From: Gammaproteobacteria bacterium
GTDB taxonomy: Bacteria; Pseudomonadota; Gammaproteobacteria; Steroidobacterales; Steroidobacteraceae
Length of the DNA stretch: 10,358 nt
Direction: 5' to 3'
Assembly: GCA_027451085.1 (NCBI GenBank)
Contig: DAIDKA010000245.1
Span: forward strand, 1-10,358
The notes beneath the pieces are model-generated. The model saw nothing but the letters and a program-made list of their open reading frames with translations, was not told the DNA's origin and ran no database searches. This document shows positions 1 to 7,204 of this stretch, piece after piece; the stretch's first letter is position 1, and each line of letters starts with the position of its first letter. The position numbers and the translations under genes were made by a program.

Positions 1-2028
1 TACACCTCCGACCGCCGCGTGCGCAGCGACGATGCGTATACGCCTGGTGGTGAAGGTGGCAAGCGGCCGGACCGCTCGGTCATCGTCTACGCCCAGCGGG
101 CGCGCGAAGCCTTCAAGGACGCCACCATCGTCATTGGCGGCATCGAGGCCTCGCTGCGCCGCATCGGGCACTTCGACTACTGGTCGGAGAAGGTGCGTCG
201 CTCGGTGCTGCTGGATTCCAAGGCGGACATCCTGCTGTACGGCAACGCCGAACGCGCCATCATCGAGGTCTCCCATCGCCTGGCCGCGGGCGAGGACATC
301 ACCGCGTTGACCGACATCCGCGGCACCGCCTTCGTGCGCCGCCAGCACGCCCGGGACTGGATCGAGATCGATTCCACGCACCTGGACATACCTGGTCCCC
401 TGAACCCGCCGATCGATCCATATGCCATGGAGCCGGTGGCCGCCAGGCCCGCAGGCACGGGCAGCGCCGGTGGAGAGGCTGCTGCAGATCCGGCGGATCG
501 GCACGCCGGTACGCAGGATCAGCCGGCGGTCCGGGAGACGGTGGTGCATTTCGCCCGCCGCGTGAAGGGCGGGGACCGCAAACACAGCGTGATCCGCATG
601 CCTTCCTACGAGGCGGTGACCGATGACCCGGTGCTGTATGCACACGCGTCGCGCATCCTGCACATGGAGGCCAATCCGGGCAATGCGCGCGCTCTGGTGC
701 AGAAGCACGGCGACGTCGATGTGTGGCTGAATCCGCCGCCCATCCCGCTGACCATGAAGGAAATGGACTGGGTCTACGAGCGCGAGTACCGGCGCGTGCC
801 GCATCCGGTCTATGGCGATGCGGAAGTCCCCGCGTACAAGATGATCCGGTTTTCCATCGCCATACAGCGCGGCTGCTTTGGTGGCTGCACCTTCTGCTCC
901 ATCACCGAGCACGAAGGACGCATCATCCAGAACCGCTCCGAGGACTCCATCATCCGCGAGGTCGAGGAGGTGCGTGACACCGTGCCCGGCTTCACCGGCG
1001 TGATTTCCGACCTGGGTGGCCCCACCGCCAACATGTACCGCCTGGCCTGCAAGTCGCGCCAGATCGAGAGCGCCTGCCGCCGGCCGTCCTGCGTGTATCC
1101 GGGCATCTGCCCCAACCTCAACACCGACCACTCGCCGCTGATCAAGCTGTACCGGCGCGCCCGCGCGCTGCCCGGCATCAAGAAGGTCCTGATCGGCTCC
1201 GGCGTGCGTTATGACCTCGCCATCGAATCACCCGAGTATGTGAAGGAGCTGGTCCAGCACCACGTCGGCGGTTACTTGAAGATCGCGCCCGAGGCGTTCT
1301 CGGAAGGTCCGCTGTCCAAGATGATGAAACCGGGCATGGGTACCTACCACCGGTTCAAGGAGCTGTTCGACCGTTACTCGAAGGAGGCGGGGAAGGAGCA
1401 GTACCTGATCCCGTACTTCATCGCGGCCCACCCGGGCACCACCGACCAGGACATGCTCGAACTGTCGTTGTGGCTGAAGCAGAACGGTTTCCGCGCCGAC
1501 CAGGTGCAGGCCTTCCTGCCCTCGCCCATGGCCACTGCCACGGCGATGTATCACAGCGGCAAGAACCCGCTGCACAAGGTCCGCCGCGACAGCGAAGAGG
1601 TGATCATTCCCAGGGGCCTCAAGGTCCGCCGGCTGCACAAGGCCTTCCTGCGCTATCACGACGCCAACAACTGGCCCATGCTGCGCGAAGCCCTGCGGCG
1701 CATGGGGCGCAGTGACCTGATCGGCAGCGGCAGGCAGCAGCTGGTGCCGGCGTGGCAGCCCGCCGGTACCGGAGAGGCGCACGAGGGCCGGCGTGGCCAT
1801 GGTGGCGCCGCCGCGGCCCCCGGTCAGAAAATGCAACCCTTCCGCACTCAGCATACGGGGTTGCCGAAGGTGCCGGGCGTGCCTAAGGCAGCAGCCCCGA
1901 TGAACACTGCGCGTTCCAGCCCCGGACCCGGACGCGACGGGGCCGGCGCGCGCAGTGCCCACCAGGGCCACACTGGGAGCTACGGCAATGACAAGGGCCG
2001 GAACAGGGGCAGGCCGAAGGGGCGCTGA
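1..2028 (+). CDS. ygiQ: YgiQ family radical SAM protein, 5' end cut by window
   Basis: This is a partial gene with 675 visible residues. The frame is open from base 1 (YTSDRRVRSDDAY) and the true start lies upstream. The E. coli YgiQ family has about a hundred more residues before this point, so the GTG at 19 is internal. The radical SAM cluster motif CFGGCTFC has its cysteines encoded at 874, 886 and 895; these bind the 4Fe-4S cluster that cleaves S-adenosylmethionine. Family hallmarks include GGIEASLRR near residue 46, ITEHEGRIIQ after the cluster, ISDLGGPTANMYRL, and HVGGYLKIAPEA. A second cysteine group (codons at 1048, 1075, 1090 and 1108, ending CVYPGIC) is typical of the family and may bind a further metal. 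The last 85 or so residues form a Gly/Pro/Arg-rich basic tail. The substrate is not known to me. The family call is firm. Confidence 0.95.
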   Translation, partial: YTSDRRVRSDDAYTPGGEGGKRPDRSVIVYAQRAREAFKDATIVIGGIEASLRRIGHFDYWSEKVRRSVLLDSKADILLYGNAERAIIEVSHRLAAGEDITALTDIRGTAFVRRQHARDWIEIDSTHLDIPGPLNPPIDPYAMEPVAARPAGTGSAGGEAAADPADRHAGTQDQPAVRETVVHFARRVKGGDRKHSVIRMPSYEAVTDDPVLYAHASRILHMEANPGNARALVQKHGDVDVWLNPPPIPLTMKEMDWVYEREYRRVPHPVYGDAEVPAYKMIRFSIAIQRGCFGGCTFCSITEHEGRIIQNRSEDSIIREVEEVRDTVPGFTGVISDLGGPTANMYRLACKSRQIESACRRPSCVYPGICPNLNTDHSPLIKLYRRARALPGIKKVLIGSGVRYDLAIESPEYVKELVQHHVGGYLKIAPEAFSEGPLSKMMKPGMGTYHRFKELFDRYSKEAGKEQYLIPYFIAAHPGTTDQDMLELSLWLKQNGFRADQVQAFLPSPMATATAMYHSGKNPLHKVRRDSEEVIIPRGLKVRRLHKAFLRYHDANNWPMLREALRRMGRSDLIGSGRQQLVPAWQPAGTGEAHEGRRGHGGAAAAPGQKMQPFRTQHTGLPKVPGVPKAAAPMNTARSSPGPGRDGAGARSAHQGHTGSYGNDKGRNRGRPKGR

Positions 2029-2031
2029 ACC

Positions 2032-2424
2032 GTGTGGAAGTGGGATTCGCGCATGATTCTGGCGGTTGCCGCCAAGCTGATTGCGCTGGCGACCATCGCC
2101 GGGGCGCTGGGTGCGCACCTGCTGCAATCAAAGCTGCCCGCCTCACAGCTGCAGGTGTATGACACCGCGGTGCGCTATCACTTTTTCCATGCCCTGGGGC
2201 TGCTGGGCATCGGGCTTGCGGCCCAGTACCGGCCGTCACGATTGCTGCATGTGGCGGCTGCCATGGTGCTTGCGGGCGTGCTGTGCTTCAGCGGCAGCCT
2301 CTACCTTCTGAGCTTTGGCATCAACGGTGGCTTCCCGGTTCTGGTGGGCCTGGTCACGCCACTGGGAGGCGTGTTGCTGATTGCCGGCTGGTTCACGTTT
2401 GCCTGGGGCGTGTGGCGGCGTTGA
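2032..2424 (+). CDS. DUF423 family small inner-membrane protein (YgdD-like)
   Basis: The protein has 130 residues and four predicted membrane segments, roughly at 8-30, 50-65, 71-94 and 103-127. DUF423 signatures are visible: GALGAH (24-29), TAVRYHFFHALGLL (45-58), SGSLY (87-91) and TPLGG (109-113). E. coli YgdD belongs to this family; no biochemical function is established. The GTG at 2032 is chosen because AAGGGG at 2017-2022 sits 9 bases upstream, inside the end of ygiQ. The ATG at 2053 is an alternative that removes seven residues and loses no membrane segment. The gene starts 3 bases after the ygiQ stop, and its own stop overlaps the start of hrpB, so it is probably translated as part of one transcript. 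Confidence 0.9.
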   Translation: MWKWDSRMILAVAAKLIALATIAGALGAHLLQSKLPASQLQVYDTAVRYHFFHALGLLGIGLAAQYRPSRLLHVAAAMVLAGVLCFSGSLYLLSFGINGGFPVLVGLVTPLGGVLLIAGWFTFAWGVWRR

Positions 2425-5003
2425 AGCCCTCCGGCCTGCCCATCGATGCGGCGCTGCCGGCGCTCATTGCAGCACTGAAGGATTCCCCAAATGCAGTGCT
2501 GCAAGCGCCGCCCGGCGCCGGCAAAAGCACCGTGGTGCCGCTGGCGCTGCTCGATCAGCCCTGGGTGGATGGCAGGCGTCTCATCATGCTGGAGCCGCGG
2601 CGGCTTGCAGCCCGGGCCGTTGCCGCGCGCATGGCGCAGACCCTGGGTGAGCCGCCCGGTCAGACCATCGGCTGGCGCATGCGGCAGGACACCAGAGTAT
2701 CGCGTGACACGCGCATCGAGGTCGTGACCGAGGGCGTGCTGACCCGCATGCTGCAGCATGACCCGGCGCTGGAAGGTGTTGCGGCGGTCATCTTCGACGA
2801 GTTCCACGAACGCTCATTGCAGGCGGACCTCGGTCTGGCGCTGGCGCTTGACACTCAGGCCAACCTGCGCCCGGATCTCAAGCTGCTGGTGATGTCGGCA
2901 ACCCTGGACACGGGCGCGCTGGCGCAGCGCCTGGGGGACGCGCCGGTGGTGGCTGCGGAAGGCCGGACCTTTCCCGTTGAAGTGCGCTACACCGGCCGTG
3001 GCGCACCGGCGCTGCCCGGGCCGCCGTCCCCGGGACAGGACTCGCTGGAGACGCTGGTGTTCCGGGTGGTGCTGCAGGCGCTGCGCGAGCAGGAGGGCGA
3101 TGTGCTGGTGTTCCTGCCCGGCGCGCGCGAGATCCGCCGCGTGCAATCGCTGCTGCAGGGCGCTGATACAGGCCCGGGCGTGCGCGTGCTGCCGCTGTAT
3201 GGTGACCTGTCTGCCGCGGATCAGGACGCCGCGCTGCAACCTGCCGCGCGTGGCGCGCGCAAGGTCATACTGGCCACGAACATCGCCGAGACCAGTCTCA
3301 CCATCCAGGGCATACGCGTGGTGGTGGATTCCGGCGTGGAGCGCCGGTCGACCTTCGATCCGGTGACCGGCATGAGCCGCCTGGAGGCGGCGCGCATATC
3401 CCGCGCTTCGGCCGAACAGCGTGCCGGCCGCGCCGGCCGCGTGGAGGCAGGCGCGTGCTACCGCGTCTGGAGTGAAGGCGCACAGCGTTCGCTCGCGGCC
3501 TTCGGCATGCCAGAGATCCTTGATACAGACCTCACGGGACTGGCGCTGGAACTGGCCTCATGGGGGGTGATCGACGTGAGCGCGCTGACCTTCCTCGATC
3601 CGCCGCCCGCGGCGCAACTGGCGAGCGCCCGCGATCTGCTGCGGCTCCTGGGCGCTGTCGATGCAGCCGGGCGCATCACGGCCCATGGCCGCAAGATGGC
3701 GGCGCTGGGAACTCATCCGCGCCTGGCGCACATGCTGCTCAAGGCGCGGCCACTGGGTCTGGGGAGGCTGGCCGCGGACCTTGCCGCGCTGCTGTCAGAA
3801 CGCGATCTGTTGCGGGCCGCGCGCGGGCGCGACACCGATATTCACTCGCGGTTGCGGGTGTTGCGTGGCCAGTCGGATGCCGAGGTCGATCGCGGAGCGC
3901 TGCAGCGCGCGCGTAGGGTGGCGTCGGACCTGCTGCGGCAGGCAGATACCGGCAATGCGATCAACCCGGCAAAAACCATGCTGGCAGAGACCGCAGATCG
4001 AGAGGGACTGCTGCTGGCCTTTTCCTACCCCGACCGGATCGCGCTGCGCCGTGATGCCGGCGAGGGGCGGTACCTGCTGGCCAACGGTCGCGGCGCCGTG
4101 TTCCCCGACGCGCAGGTGCTGCGCTCCAAAGAACTGGTGGTGGCGGTGGACCTGGATGACCGCGATCGTGATGCGCGGATCCTGCTGGCTGCTGCGCTGG
4201 ACCGGGAGGATGTCGAGGAGCATTTCGCCGATGCCCTGGTGATGCAGGAAGAGGTGAAGTGGAACGAGCGCGAGCTGGCCGTGAGCGCGCGCCGCGTGGT
4301 GCGCCTGGGCGCGCTGGAGCTGCAATCCAAGCCGCTGCGCGAAGTGCCGCCCGATGCGGCTCTGTCCGCGATGCTGCAGGGTCTGCGGCAGCTGGGCCTG
4401 GCCGCGCTGCCCTGGGACGAGGACACGCGGCTGTTGCAGGCGCGCATGGAGTTCGTGCGCCGGCGCATGGGCGTGGACAGTGAGGGAGGCGCCGTGGATG
4501 TGGCGGGCGCTGCCTGGCCTGCGGTTGATGATGAATCGCTGCTGGCGCAGCTGGACGAGTGGCTGACGCCGTGGCTGAACGACATCACCCGCCGCAGCCA
4601 TCTGGCGAGATTGCCGCTGGACCAGGCGCTGCTGGGACTGTTGAGCCATGAGCAGCAGCGCAAGCTGCCGGACCTGGCGCCCACGCACCTGACGGTGCCC
4701 ACCGGCTCGCGTATCCGCATCGACTACCAGGACGAACTCGCACCGGTGGTGGCGGTGCGCCTGCAGGAGGTGTTCGGCCTGCTTACGACACCGTGCATTG
4801 CCGGAGGCCGGGTGCCGGTGACATTCAAACTGCTGTCGCCGGCGCAGCGGCCGCTGCAGATCACGCGGGATCTCGCCGGGTTCTGGCGCGGGTCCTACGC
4901 CGATGTGCGCAAGGACATGCGGGGGCGCTATCCGCGGCATTACTGGCCGGAGGACCCGGCCGTGGCCGAGCCGACGCGGCGGGCGAAGCCGCGGGGGACC
5001 TAG
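2421..5003 (+). CDS. hrpB: ATP-dependent RNA helicase HrpB (DExH family)
   Basis: This is a superfamily 2 DExH helicase of 860 residues, close to the usual 800-850 for HrpB. Counting from the TTG at 2421: Walker A APPGAGKST (29-37), DEFH box (126-129), SATLD motif III (159-163), IAETSLT (288-294) and QRAGRAGR motif VI (333-340). A helicase-associated region follows (about 385-490), then the HrpB-specific C-terminal domain (about 720-850) with RRSHLARLPLDQ and FWRGSYADVRKDMRGRYPRHYWPEDP-like residues. DEFH rather than DEAH, together with this C-terminal domain, separates HrpB from HrpA. It should act in the cytoplasm on RNA; the physiological role is poorly defined. The start is uncertain: TTG 2421 gives a TTGA overlap with the DUF423 stop, while GTG 2412 would add three residues but has GGGG only 3 bases upstream. 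The stop TAG overlaps the stop of the convergent hydrolase. Confidence 0.95.
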   Translation: MKPSGLPIDAALPALIAALKDSPNAVLQAPPGAGKSTVVPLALLDQPWVDGRRLIMLEPRRLAARAVAARMAQTLGEPPGQTIGWRMRQDTRVSRDTRIEVVTEGVLTRMLQHDPALEGVAAVIFDEFHERSLQADLGLALALDTQANLRPDLKLLVMSATLDTGALAQRLGDAPVVAAEGRTFPVEVRYTGRGAPALPGPPSPGQDSLETLVFRVVLQALREQEGDVLVFLPGAREIRRVQSLLQGADTGPGVRVLPLYGDLSAADQDAALQPAARGARKVILATNIAETSLTIQGIRVVVDSGVERRSTFDPVTGMSRLEAARISRASAEQRAGRAGRVEAGACYRVWSEGAQRSLAAFGMPEILDTDLTGLALELASWGVIDVSALTFLDPPPAAQLASARDLLRLLGAVDAAGRITAHGRKMAALGTHPRLAHMLLKARPLGLGRLAADLAALLSERDLLRAARGRDTDIHSRLRVLRGQSDAEVDRGALQRARRVASDLLRQADTGNAINPAKTMLAETADREGLLLAFSYPDRIALRRDAGEGRYLLANGRGAVFPDAQVLRSKELVVAVDLDDRDRDARILLAAALDREDVEEHFADALVMQEEVKWNERELAVSARRVVRLGALELQSKPLREVPPDAALSAMLQGLRQLGLAALPWDEDTRLLQARMEFVRRRMGVDSEGGAVDVAGAAWPAVDDESLLAQLDEWLTPWLNDITRRSHLARLPLDQALLGLLSHEQQRKLPDLAPTHLTVPTGSRIRIDYQDELAPVVAVRLQEVFGLLTTPCIAGGRVPVTFKLLSPAQRPLQITRDLAGFWRGSYADVRKDMRGRYPRHYWPEDPAVAEPTRRAKPRGT

Positions 5004-5923
5004 CCTCTCGGCAGCGCTTTGATCCACTGCAACAGCGGCCCGGTCAGCTGCTGATCAGGCGTGCCGATCGCCATGCCCTCCGAGAAGTGATTGGAGTCCT
5101 TCAGTTCCACAGACTTGGGGCAGCGGCTCCTGGTCTGGCAGATGCCCTCGATCAGAGCGGTGGCCGTGGCCTTCATCAGCGGTGGATCGAACTGCGCATA
5201 GGCATAAAACAGGGGGTACGGGCTGGCGGTCAGGCGTGTGATCTGCCCCGATGCCGAACCGAGGTCAGCGTCCTCGCCATAATAAGGGTTGGGCCGGGAG
5301 CCCGGGGTGGTGGAATAGGCCGGCGAGAGCATGATCACGCCCTTGACCGAGGATGCCTCCGCGCCCCGCACCTCGGGGTGGGCGGCGTAATCGGCGACAT
5401 GGTTGGCACCCGCCGAATGGCCGAAGATCACGATGCGGTGGGGGTCGCCGCCGTAGCGCGCGATATTGGCGTTGGTCCAGGCGATTGCGGAGGCCAGGTC
5501 CTTGACGCCCGCCGGCCAGGGGTTCTTGGGCGCGAGGCGATAATCGATATTGACCCCGACCATGCCGTTCCTGGCCGCCCACAGGGTGATGTTGTCGGGA
5601 TAAAAGGCGCCGTGTTTGTCGCCACGCGTGAAGCCGCCGCCATGCACGAACAGCAGCACCGGCAGTTGCCTGCCCTTGGCACCGTCAGGCGTGTACACGT
5701 CGAGGCGCTGCAGGGGATCGGAGCCATAGGAAATGTCGCGCTGGATGCTGACCCCGGCCCAGGCCTCCTGCGGGAACATCGGCGCGTAGAGTTTGCTGAC
5801 CGTGGGGTCCATGACCTGGCCCGCGGCGCGAACTTTCTGGGCGATGTTGTCTGGAACCTGAGCGCTGCTCACCGTGGCGAGCAGTGCAAAGCCGCATGCG
5901 GCTGCACAGAGTATTGTTTTCAT
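5000..5923 (-). CDS. Secreted alpha/beta hydrolase, esterase/lipase-like (HGGG type)
   Basis: The protein has 307 residues. The N-terminus MKTILCAAACGFALLATVSSA is a Sec signal peptide with probable cleavage after SSA (residue 21), so the mature enzyme is likely periplasmic or secreted. The alpha/beta hydrolase fold shows an oxyanion-hole HGGGF (94-98) and a nucleophile elbow GHSAG with Ser170. Asp246 (QFDPP) and His279 (NHFSEG) are probable triad partners. This resembles the Aes/BD-FAE esterase group of carboxylic ester hydrolases; the substrate cannot be read from the sequence. Cys262 and Cys268 (ICQTRSRC) could form a disulfide after export. The ATG at 5923 is chosen over the in-frame upstream ATG at 6037, because AGGAGG lies 5 bases before it and the signal peptide begins there. 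No neighbour suggests a pathway. Confidence 0.9.
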   Translation of the reverse strand: MKTILCAAACGFALLATVSSAQVPDNIAQKVRAAGQVMDPTVSKLYAPMFPQEAWAGVSIQRDISYGSDPLQRLDVYTPDGAKGRQLPVLLFVHGGGFTRGDKHGAFYPDNITLWAARNGMVGVNIDYRLAPKNPWPAGVKDLASAIAWTNANIARYGGDPHRIVIFGHSAGANHVADYAAHPEVRGAEASSVKGVIMLSPAYSTTPGSRPNPYYGEDADLGSASGQITRLTASPYPLFYAYAQFDPPLMKATATALIEGICQTRSRCPKSVELKDSNHFSEGMAIGTPDQQLTGPLLQWIKALPRG

Positions 5924-5928
5924 CCGAT

Positions 5929-5934
5929 CCTCCT
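5929..5934 (-). promoter_or_regulatory. Shine-Dalgarno site of the secreted hydrolase
   Basis: Read on the minus strand this is AGGAGG, a perfect match to the 16S anti-Shine-Dalgarno core, with 5 bases before the ATG at 5923. It settles the start: the frame is open upstream to 6037, but the residues there show no signal peptide and no such site. Confidence 0.8.
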
Positions 5935-5967
5935 GATGGTCCGGTCTGCCGACGCGCAGAGGGGCAC

Positions 5968-5997
5968 AAGATTGGGGCGATTTTGGGAGCCCGTCAA
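5968..5997 (-). promoter_or_regulatory. Candidate sigma-70-like promoter of the secreted hydrolase
   Basis: On the minus strand TTGACG (5992-5997) matches the -35 consensus at five of six positions. It is followed after 18 bases by AATCTT (5968-5973), which matches the -10 consensus at only three of six. Transcription would start near 5961, giving a leader of about 40 bases to the ATG at 5923. The weak -10 box keeps confidence low; it would suit a promoter needing an activator. Confidence 0.3.
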
Positions 5998-6024
5998 TCC
6001 GGTGAGTTCGCTGGCCGCCTGAGC

Positions 6025-6069
6025 GGGTTTCGACCATTTGAAACCTTTATGGTCGACCAATCGAAACCC
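6025..6069. repeat. Cluster of direct and inverted repeats, possible operator
   Basis: Two direct copies of CGACCANTNGAAACC lie at 6031-6045 and 6054-6068. They match at 13 of 15 positions and are offset by 23 bases, about two helical turns. Overlapping them are inverted repeats: GGGTTTCGA (6025-6033) with TCGAAACCC (6061-6069), TCGACCAT (6030-6037) with ATGGTCGA (6049-6056), and GGTTTC (6026-6031) with GAAACC (6040-6045). The cluster lies about 30-75 bases upstream of the candidate -35 box of the hydrolase. Paired palindromic sites with this spacing are typical of a dimeric regulator, but no regulator gene is in the window. A dispersed repetitive element is the main alternative. Confidence 0.45.
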
Positions 6070-6166
6070 TATGGGCATTACAGGCTCTGAGTTGAGTTCA
6101 CCCGCGCAGCTCCGGGGGCGAGGATGCTGCTGTAATCGCCCTTGTGCCACCCTATGAGTCCGCAGG

Positions 6167-6745
6167 CTAAGGGCGGGCTGCGACTCCCGAGTCGGGAGCG
6201 TCGGAGTGGTACCGCTTGTAGGCCGGCAGGTCCTTGAAGAGGTCACCGCCGGGCGTCGGGGGCTTCTGGCACTCGGTGTGAGTCAGCTGGGAATGCGCCA
6301 GGGCGTTGGGTGTCCCCGCCAGCGGGGGATCCGAAACCAGGAAACAGTGGTCGCTTACCCAGTAGATCTTTTGACCGGTGTTCAGGGTGTATTGCTCACC
6401 GGCCTTGTGGGCCGGCGCGGGCCACCATGACTGCGGCGTGTGTGAGGCTTCAGGGGATGGGCCGCTGCCGGCGGCCTGCCTGGCGGCGACGTCCTGGGAC
6501 GTCTGGTCCAGTTCGGACATCCAGTCCACAGCATGTCCGGGGCCGTTCTGGTCCGGTGTCGCTGAAATTGATGTGTTTTCCACGGGAACCGTCTGTTCCG
6601 TGACCGGGACGGGCGGTGAGACGCGGGGCTTGGGGCGGGGTTTGCGGGGTGGTTCAGACGGCAGAAGGATCAGTTCGATGACCACGACATGCAGGACGCC
6701 GGCAATGGCGAGCACCGCATAGCGGCGCCTCTGTTGCGGAAGCAT
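6167..6745 (-). CDS. Hypothetical membrane-anchored proline-rich protein
   Basis: I do not recognise a family for this 192-residue protein. It begins with a short basic stretch (QQRRR), then one hydrophobic segment (about 9-28) fitting an uncleaved inner-membrane anchor. A proline/basic linker follows (32-48, PPRKPRPKP then VSPPVPV), then a Ser/Pro/Gln-rich low-complexity stretch to about 110. A small C-terminal region (about 116-180) contains KIYWVSDHCFLVSD and two cysteines (134 and 159) that could form a disulfide in the periplasm. The anchor plus Pro/Lys linker recalls TonB, but the C-terminal region is not TonB-like. The ATG at 6745 has GGGGGAG 4 bases upstream. The gene follows the glycine-zipper gene by 106 bases on the same strand and could be read with it. 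Confidence 0.75.
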   Translation of the reverse strand: MLPQQRRRYAVLAIAGVLHVVVIELILLPSEPPRKPRPKPRVSPPVPVTEQTVPVENTSISATPDQNGPGHAVDWMSELDQTSQDVAARQAAGSGPSPEASHTPQSWWPAPAHKAGEQYTLNTGQKIYWVSDHCFLVSDPPLAGTPNALAHSQLTHTECQKPPTPGGDLFKDLPAYKRYHSDAPDSGVAARP

Positions 6746-6851
6746 CCTTCTCCCCCTGGCAGGCCGCGCGATGGATGCGGGTGGTTTCGCCGGCTTCCAG
6801 GGTGGTCTGAGTCACGGCGTTGCGGTTAGTTCCCCGCACCGCCATCCGGCG

Positions 6852-7130
6852 CTATGCGTGATCGCTCGCTGCCGGCTGGGCCGGGGCGGCCTGCTGGTGC
6901 TGTTGCTGAAGTTTCTGTTCCCGTTGTTTTTTCTTCGCCATGTGATGGCCGACGACGCAGCCCGCAGCGGCGCCCAGCACGGCATGGTGACCGGCCACAT
7001 GTCCGGCAACGGCGCCGACAGCTGCGCCCTTGATGCAGCCCTTGGCGGAAGCAGGAGTGCCGAAGGCGAGCAACAGCGATGCGGCCAGGGATGCCGCCAG
7101 CAGGCGGTGAGCAGTGCGATTCGAGGTCAT
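6852..7130 (-). CDS. Small exported glycine-zipper protein
   Basis: The protein has 92 residues. Residues 1-29 form a signal peptide (basic start, Leu/Ala-rich core, ending TPASA before KGC). The mature part (30-64) is a glycine-zipper helix pair with small residues spaced by four and His-rich repeats (GHVAGHH, then GCVVGHH), plus Cys32 and Cys58. The tail is basic and Gln-rich (KKKQREQKLQQQHQQ), then Ala/Pro. Small glycine-zipper proteins of this kind are common in proteobacteria and insert in or associate with membranes; the role here is unknown. The ATG at 7130 has GGAGG 8 bases upstream. It lies 74 bases after the ABC permease stop on the same strand, with no clear promoter in that gap, so readthrough from the ABC operon is possible. 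Confidence 0.82.
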   Translation of the reverse strand: MTSNRTAHRLLAASLAASLLLAFGTPASAKGCIKGAAVGAVAGHVAGHHAVLGAAAGCVVGHHMAKKKQREQKLQQQHQQAAPAQPAASDHA

Positions 7131-7204
7131 GAGTCGGTCCTCCGGAAGTCCACGCGTTCAGTGTCCCAAGAACACACGGGCGGGGTGGAAGTTGCAGCTG
7201 TTTA

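Larger units (their letters stand above)
5924..6166. other. Intergenic region upstream of the hydrolase gene
   Basis: These 243 bases lie between the hydrolase start and the stop of the next minus-strand gene. They contain a Shine-Dalgarno site, a weak promoter candidate (5968-5997) and a repeat cluster (6025-6069). A CGCCCTT/AAGGGCG inverted repeat (6137-6143 with 6169-6175) spans the stop of the upstream gene. It has no T-run on either side, so it is not a canonical terminator. I see no coding sequence of convincing composition and no RNA gene here. Confidence 0.6.

Noticed and set aside
1228..2127. Minus-strand open frame opposite ygiQ (299 codons)
   Set aside because: Low-complexity composition typical of antisense frames, opposite conserved YgiQ sequence.
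4975..4993. Hairpin CGCGGC/GCCGCG as an hrpB terminator
   Set aside because: The stem is only 6 base pairs, lies inside the coding sequence and has no T-run; such stems are frequent in GC-rich genes.
3795..5027. Long open frame antisense to hrpB (410 codons, minus strand)
   Set aside because: It is rich in Arg, His, Gln and Pro with no recognisable domain, and lies opposite a complete HrpB; it is a mirror of GC-rich coding.
4793..6022. Long plus-strand open frame across the hydrolase gene (409 codons)
   Set aside because: It starts inside hrpB and runs antisense to a hydrolase with signal peptide, intact motifs and a perfect ribosome site; its residues form no known domain.
6024..6050. Possible tRNA T-arm (GGTTTCGACC-like)
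   Set aside because: The T-loop consensus GTTCRA is not met and no acceptor, anticodon or D-arm can be folded around it.
6137..6175. Inverted repeat CGCCCTT/AAGGGCG as a terminator of the proline-rich protein gene
   Set aside because: The loop is 25 bases and no T-run follows on either strand; the repeat overlaps the gene's stop codon and may be chance.
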